64,000 nt of DNA, from the NCBI RefSeq assembly GCF_000253155.1, contig NC_015291.1, forward strand, positions 591,001-655,000, given 5' to 3'. Position 1 is the stretch's first letter; each line of letters opens with the position of its first letter. Source of the stretch: Streptococcus oralis Uo5 (GTDB lineage: Bacteria > Bacillota > Bacilli > Lactobacillales > Streptococcaceae). Below, in pieces: positions 60,167 to 64,000 of the stretch. The notes below the pieces were generated by a model. That model was not told where the DNA came from and did no database searches. It saw nothing but the letters and a program-made list of their open reading frames with translations. The translations under genes were made by a program, and so were the position numbers.

Positions 60167-60904
60167 ATGACCTACACAATCTTAATCGTAGAAGATGAGT
60201 ATCTGGTAAGACAAGGCTTGACCAAGCTGGTCAATGTAGCAGCCTACGATATGGAAATCATCGGTCAGGCTGAAAATGGAAGACAGGCTTGGGACTTGAT
60301 TCAAAAGCAGGTGCCAGATATCATTTTAACCGATATCAACATGCCTCAGCTAAATGGCATCCAGTTGGCCAGGCTGGTCCGAGAAACCTATCCCCAGGTG
60401 CATCTGGTATTTTTGACGGGTTACGATGATTTTGATTATGCTTTGTCTGCTGTCAAACTCGGTGTAGATGACTACTTGCTCAAGCCCTTTTCTCGTCAGG
60501 ATATTGAGGAAATGTTGGGGAAAATCAAGCAAAAACTAGACAAGGAAGAAAAGGAAGAGCAGTTACAAGATTTACTGACCGATAAGTTTGAAGGAAACCT
60601 GGCCCAGAAAATCCAGTCTCATCTGGCTGATAGTCAATTTAGTTTAAAGTCTTTGGCCAGTGACCTAGGTTTTAGTCCGACTTATTTGAGTTCCTTAATT
60701 AAGAAAGAGTTGGGGCTGCCTTTTCAGGATTATCTGGTGAGAGAGCGTGTCAAACAAGCCAAGCTCTTGCTTCTGACCACGGATTTAAAGATTTATGAGA
60801 TAGCCGAAAAGGTTGGTTTTGAAGATATGAACTACTTTACTCAACGTTTTAAACAGATTGCAGGTGTGACGCCTCGTCAGTTTAAGAAGGGAGAAGGTCG
60901 ATGA
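60167..60904 (+). CDS. rr09: Response regulator with AraC-type HTH (RR09/ZmpR-like)
   Basis: A 245-residue regulator. The receiver domain has the acidic pair E9-D10, phospho-acceptor D56 (LTDINMP), a Thr in FLTGYDD and Lys in LLKPF. Two HTH units of an AraC domain cover ~145-245, ending GVTPRQFKKG. ATG 60167 has AAAGGAG 6 nt upstream; the longer in-frame start at 60149 spans the ribosome site. The length equals pneumococcal RR09. It overlaps the kinase gene by 4 nt. The targets may include the upstream Msr operon or a metalloprotease gene elsewhere. Confidence 0.9.
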   Translation: MTYTILIVEDEYLVRQGLTKLVNVAAYDMEIIGQAENGRQAWDLIQKQVPDIILTDINMPQLNGIQLARLVRETYPQVHLVFLTGYDDFDYALSAVKLGVDDYLLKPFSRQDIEEMLGKIKQKLDKEEKEEQLQDLLTDKFEGNLAQKIQSHLADSQFSLKSLASDLGFSPTYLSSLIKKELGLPFQDYLVRERVKQAKLLLLTTDLKIYEIAEKVGFEDMNYFTQRFKQIAGVTPRQFKKGEGR

Positions 60905-62592
60905 AGCGTTCTTCTCTTTTAGTCAGAATGGTTATTTCTATCTTTCTGGTCTTTCTCATTCTCCTAGCTGTGGTTGGGACTTTCTACTATCAATCGAGTT
61001 CATCAGCCATTGAGTATACGATTGAGGGTAATAGCCAAACGACCATTAGCCAAACTAGCCACTTTATTCAGTCTTATATCAAAAAATTAGAAACCACCTC
61101 TACCAGTTTGACCCAGCAGAAGGATGTCTTAGCCTATGCTGAGAATCCTAACCAAGACCAGGTCAAAGGAATCCGAGATCTGTTTTTGACTATCTTAAAG
61201 GCAGATCAGGACTTGAAAACGGTGGTACTGGTCACTAAATCCGGTCAGGTTATTTCCACAGATGACAGTGTGCAGATGAAAACCTCCTCAGATATGATGG
61301 CTGAGGATTGGTACCAAAAGGCTATCCATCAGGGAGCTAAGCCAGTTTTGACACCAGCTCGTAAATCAGATAGTCAGTGGGTTATTTCTGTCACTCAGGA
61401 ACTTGTTGATGCAAAGGGAGCCAATCTTGGTGTGCTTCGCTTGGATATTTCCTATGAAACTCTGGAAGCCTATCTCAACCAACTCCAGTTGGGCCAGCAG
61501 GGCTTTGCCTTTATCATCAATGAGAAGCATGAATTTGTCTACCATCCTGAACGTACTGTCTATAGCTCAGCGAGTGAAATGGAGGCCATGAAACCCTACA
61601 TTGAGACGGGACAGGGCTATACGCTGGACCATCAATCCTACGTTAGTCAGGAACAGATTGCAGGGACTGATTGGACGGTTATAGGCGTGTCTTCGTTGGA
61701 GAAGTTAGACCAGGTTCGGAGCCAACTCATGTGGACCTTTCTTGCTGCTAGTGCCTTATCTCTTCTTGCCTGTATCTGCTTGGTGTGGTTCAGTCTTAAA
61801 CGCTGGATTGCTCCTCTGAATGACTTGAGAGAAACCATGCTGGAAATTGCTTCTGGTGCTCAAAATCTGCGTGCCAAAGAAACTGGTGCCTATGAACTGA
61901 GAGAAGTGACTCGCCAGTTTAATGCCATGTTGGATCAGATTGATCAGCTGATGGCAGCTATTCGCAGGCAGGAAGAAGCGACCCGTCAGTATGAACTTCA
62001 AGCCCTGTCGAGCCAGATTAATCCGCATTTTCTCTATAACACCTTGGATACTATCATCTGGATGGCTGAATTTCAGGATAGTCAGCGAGTGGTTCAGGTG
62101 ACCAAGTCTTTGGCAACCTATTTCCGCTTGGCGCTCAATCAAGGAAAGGATTTGATTTCTCTTTCTGATGAAATCAATCATGTCCGCCAGTACCTCTTTA
62201 TCCAGAAGCAACGCTATGGGGATAAGTTGGAGTATGAAATTGCTGAAGATCCTGACTTTGATAATTTAGTCTTGCCTAAACTGGTGCTGCAACCCCTTGT
62301 AGAAAATGCCCTTTATCACGGTATCAAGGAGAAAGATGGACAGGGACATATTAAAGTTTCCGTCCAGAAAAAGGATTCAGGGCTTGTCATCCGCATTGAG
62401 GATGATGGTGTTGGTTTCCAAGCCGCTGGCGATAGTAGTCAAAGTCAGCTCAAACGTGGGGGAGTTGGTCTTCAAAATGTCAACCAACGACTCAAACTTC
62501 ATTTTGGAGACAATTACCAGATGAAGATCAATTCTGCACCCGAAAAAGGGACGACAGTTGAAATATGCATCAATAAAATTGAAACTAGCTAA
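60901..62592 (+). CDS. hk09: Sensor histidine kinase (HK09/ZmpS-like)
   Basis: A 563-residue kinase. A membrane helix (about 9-30), an extracellular Cache-type sensor (~35-275), a second helix (~279-300), HAMP (~300-352), then the LytS/YesM-type core with QINPHFLYNTL (phospho-acceptor H376) and ATP-binding EDDGVGF and GGVGLQNVNQRL. It autophosphorylates and passes the phosphate to the partner regulator. It overlaps that gene by 4 nt. The length matches pneumococcal HK09. The ligand is unknown. A terminator follows. Confidence 0.9.
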   Translation: MKRSSLLVRMVISIFLVFLILLAVVGTFYYQSSSSAIEYTIEGNSQTTISQTSHFIQSYIKKLETTSTSLTQQKDVLAYAENPNQDQVKGIRDLFLTILKADQDLKTVVLVTKSGQVISTDDSVQMKTSSDMMAEDWYQKAIHQGAKPVLTPARKSDSQWVISVTQELVDAKGANLGVLRLDISYETLEAYLNQLQLGQQGFAFIINEKHEFVYHPERTVYSSASEMEAMKPYIETGQGYTLDHQSYVSQEQIAGTDWTVIGVSSLEKLDQVRSQLMWTFLAASALSLLACICLVWFSLKRWIAPLNDLRETMLEIASGAQNLRAKETGAYELREVTRQFNAMLDQIDQLMAAIRRQEEATRQYELQALSSQINPHFLYNTLDTIIWMAEFQDSQRVVQVTKSLATYFRLALNQGKDLISLSDEINHVRQYLFIQKQRYGDKLEYEIAEDPDFDNLVLPKLVLQPLVENALYHGIKEKDGQGHIKVSVQKKDSGLVIRIEDDGVGFQAAGDSSQSQLKRGGVGLQNVNQRLKLHFGDNYQMKINSAPEKGTTVEICINKIETS

Positions 62593-62616
62593 CTCCCAGT
62601 TCACTCTGGGAGTTTT
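62591..62616 (+). terminator. Terminator after the kinase gene
   Basis: AACTCCCAG / CTGGGAGTT perfect 9-bp stem, 6-nt loop and TTTTACTTTT tail. Confidence 0.87.
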
Positions 62617-62701
62617 ACTTTTAAAAATCAGAATGATTAGTTGGCCTTGATAAAATCAGTAAAAAAAGATATGATAGATAGTGACAAAAGAGGTATCAAG
62701 T

Positions 62702-63265
62702 ATGAAGGAAAAAGACATTCAAAAAGCAACAAGCCAGATTGTAGAAGATGTAATAGACAAGGCCAATTTGAAGCAAGGAGCTATCTTTGTTTTGGGCCTT
62801 TCTTCTAGTGAGGTGATGGGTGGTCAGATTGGCAAGAAATCCAGTCAAGAAATTGGGGAAATCATCGTGAAAACCATCCTAGATATCCTAGAGGAAAAAG
62901 GAATTCATCTAGCTGTTCAAGGTTGTGAACATGTTAATCGTGCCCTCGTCGTTGAACGTCAGCTGGCAGAGCAGTTTGGTCTGGAAGTCGTTAGCGTCCT
63001 TCCGACTCTTCATGCAGGAGGTTCAGGTCAGTTGGCAGCCTTCAAGTTTATGCAGGATCCAGTTGAGGTCGAATTTATCAAGGCCCATGCTGGATTGGAT
63101 ATCGGAGATACTGCGATTGGCATGCATGTCAAGCATGTTCAGGTTCCGATTCGCCCCGTACTGCGTGAAATTGGGCATGCCCATGTAACGGCTCTAGTTA
63201 GTCGTCCAAAATTAATCGGAGGTGCGCGTGCGCATTATCCGCAAGATTCTATTAGAAAGTCGTAA
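62702..63265 (+). CDS. UPF0340 (TIGR01440, YwlG-like) family protein
   Basis: A 187-residue soluble protein that matches the UPF0340/TIGR01440 family over its full length: [20 protein letters not shown] at the start, [14 protein letters not shown] in the middle (a conserved Cys-Glu-His cluster) and [20 protein letters not shown] near the end. Function unknown; the Cys/His motif hints at catalysis or metal binding. ATG 62702 has AGAGGT upstream; an in-frame GTG at 62681 is less likely. It is followed by a terminator. Confidence 0.85.
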   Translation: MKEKDIQKATSQIVEDVIDKANLKQGAIFVLGLSSSEVMGGQIGKKSSQEIGEIIVKTILDILEEKGIHLAVQGCEHVNRALVVERQLAEQFGLEVVSVLPTLHAGGSGQLAAFKFMQDPVEVEFIKAHAGLDIGDTAIGMHVKHVQVPIRPVLREIGHAHVTALVSRPKLIGGARAHYPQDSIRKS

Positions 63266-63298
63266 AATCATTCTGTAGCAACAGAAGAAAAGCAAAAG

Positions 63299-63346
63299 AC
63301 AGAGGAAACAATGGTATAGATACCATGACTTCCTCTGTTCTTTTTT
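63299..63346 (+). terminator. Terminator after 62702-63265
   Basis: ACAGAGGAA / TTCCTCTGT outer stem with inner ATGGTAT/ATACCAT, followed by TTTTTT. Confidence 0.88.
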
Positions 63347-63514
63347 GTTGAACTTTTGTGTAAAGTGCTCCAAATAAGACCAATTTTTAAAAGAAGAAGG
63401 GGTGCTATCTGATGGAGAATTGTCAAAAAGTAGAAAAAAAACTTAGAGAAGATTTTTCCGTTATAGAAATCAGTAAACAAAGCTGGATTTAGCTGTTCTA
63501 GGTCGGCTATTTTG

Positions 63515-63530
63515 TGCTATACTTAAGATA
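63515..63530 (+). promoter_or_regulatory. Extended -10 placing the start site at the pabB ATG
   Basis: TGC-TATACT (63515-63523). Seven nt downstream is 63530, the A of the pabB ATG; there is no ribosome site. Confidence 0.65.
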
Positions 63531-64000
63531 TGCATAGAAAAACAGTGATTGATTTTAGGGCTTTGGGGGAGAGATACACCTTCACTCAGCCTATCAAAGA
63601 GTTAAAAACGAGAGATTTATCAGAAGTGGCGGACTTGCTGGCACAGGTGGAGAGCTACCAAGAGCAAGGTTATTATGTGGTGGGCTATGTCAGTTACGAG
63701 GCTGCACCTGCATTTGAGGAGAAATTAGCAGTTCATAAAGCTCCTTTACTGGCAGAGTATCTGCTATATTTTACCGTTCACGATAGGGTGGAAACATCCC
63801 CTATTCCTCTGACTTATGAGGAAGTAGATCTGCCTTCAAAGTGGCAGGAAGAAACATCTGCAGAGAACTATGAAAAGGCTATTGCCCAGATTCACCATCA
63901 TTTGCGTCAGGGAGACACCTATCAGGTCAACTACACCGTCCAACTCAAGCAGGACTTAAGTGCCAATCCTTTTGCCATCTACAATCGTATGGTGGTAGAG
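63530..64000 (+). CDS. pabB: Para-aminobenzoate synthase component I, N-terminal part
   Basis: The gene runs off the window after 157 codons. The visible part is the N-terminal region of a chorismate-binding enzyme: GYYVVGYVSYEAAPAFE and YEKAIAQIHHHLRQGDTYQVNYT, the latter a hallmark of PabB/TrpE/menaquinone chorismate enzymes. With the pabC-like domain often fused in streptococci, it would make 4-aminobenzoate for folate. The sequence begins at ATG 63530 with no ribosome site; the -10 box lies for a leaderless message. Completeness and fusion cannot be judged here. Confidence 0.88.
   Translation, partial: MHRKTVIDFRALGERYTFTQPIKELKTRDLSEVADLLAQVESYQEQGYYVVGYVSYEAAPAFEEKLAVHKAPLLAEYLLYFTVHDRVETSPIPLTYEEVDLPSKWQEETSAENYEKAIAQIHHHLRQGDTYQVNYTVQLKQDLSANPFAIYNRMVVE

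Noticed and set aside
63268..63480. 70-codon minus-strand frame after the UPF0340 gene
   Set aside because: It spans the terminator hairpin at 63299 and has no ribosome site or recognisable pattern.

Overview
The window is a chromosomal segment of a mitis-group Streptococcus, close to S. pneumoniae, S. mitis and S. oralis. The evidence is moderately low GC, extended -10 promoters (TGN-TATAAT) almost everywhere, AAGGAGG ribosome sites, and many genes whose lengths and order I recognise from pneumococcus. Examples are cca/ABC-F/mntE/mgtA, aspC/asnS/rpsF-ssb-rpsR, cyclophilin/cvfD, murE/murJ, aliB, metC/patB, murC/mltG/greA, pncB-nadE, and ccdA1-etrx1-msrAB1-TCS09. Species cannot be fixed from the sequence alone. 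All comparisons with pneumococcus are from memory. No tRNA, rRNA, CRISPR array, complete insertion sequence or prophage was seen.

Layout. 1-4193: tail of cca, an ABC-F factor, a small membrane protein, and the Mn exporter mntE on the minus strand. 4351-7966: an accessory surface-glycosylation cluster (polytopic GT-C-like protein broken by a frameshift, acyltransferase, GtrB-like GT2) placed between mntE and mgtA. 7963-10881: a yybP-ykoY Mn2+ riboswitch driving the P-type ATPase mgtA/caxP. 10985-19397: housekeeping genes (deformylase-like, yaaA, FMN reductase with MarR regulator, aminotransferase, asnS, rpsF-ssb-rpsR). 19398-19747: an unusual tandem array of terminator-like repeats. 20391-25290: an accessory exopolysaccharide operon made of a UDP-GlcNAc 2-epimerase, a membrane protein with a degenerate GGDEF domain, a 46-residue membrane peptide, a processive GT2 synthase and a GH8 hydrolase. 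25371-49451: a long conserved core covering protein folding, RNA modification, Mn-dependent pyrophosphatase, murE/murJ/murC/mltG cell-wall genes, an oligopeptide lipoprotein, transsulfuration enzymes and a SNF2 helicase. 49528-53480: a very AT-rich DNA methyltransferase plus GHKL/MORC-like ATPase module between 17-bp direct repeats. The ATPase gene is split by a frameshift in an A-tract. 53585-64000: a small HTH/membrane pair, NAD biosynthesis, a structured intergenic repeat, the Etrx1/MsrAB1 extracellular methionine-sulfoxide repair system, two-component system 09, a UPF0340 gene and the start of pabB.

How the parts work together. MntE and the riboswitch-controlled MgtA handle Mn/Ca efflux. 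MurE, MurJ, MurC and MltG are peptidoglycan steps. CcdA1, Etrx1 and MsrAB1 form one electron-transfer chain from cytoplasm to surface. The best candidate for an undescribed system is the operon at 20749-25249. Its gene set resembles Listeria pss (poly-ManNAc exopolysaccharide) and Bacillus ydaJKLMN, but it carries its own epimerase for UDP-ManNAc and a GGDEF-like regulator that has lost both the catalytic signature and the c-di-GMP inhibitory-site arginine. The second candidate is the methyltransferase/ATPase module, probably anti-phage or restriction-like. Several genes (yaaA, the ypmB-like gene, trmN6-like, murE, pabB) have their -10 box placed so that transcription should begin at the start codon, suggesting leaderless mRNAs.
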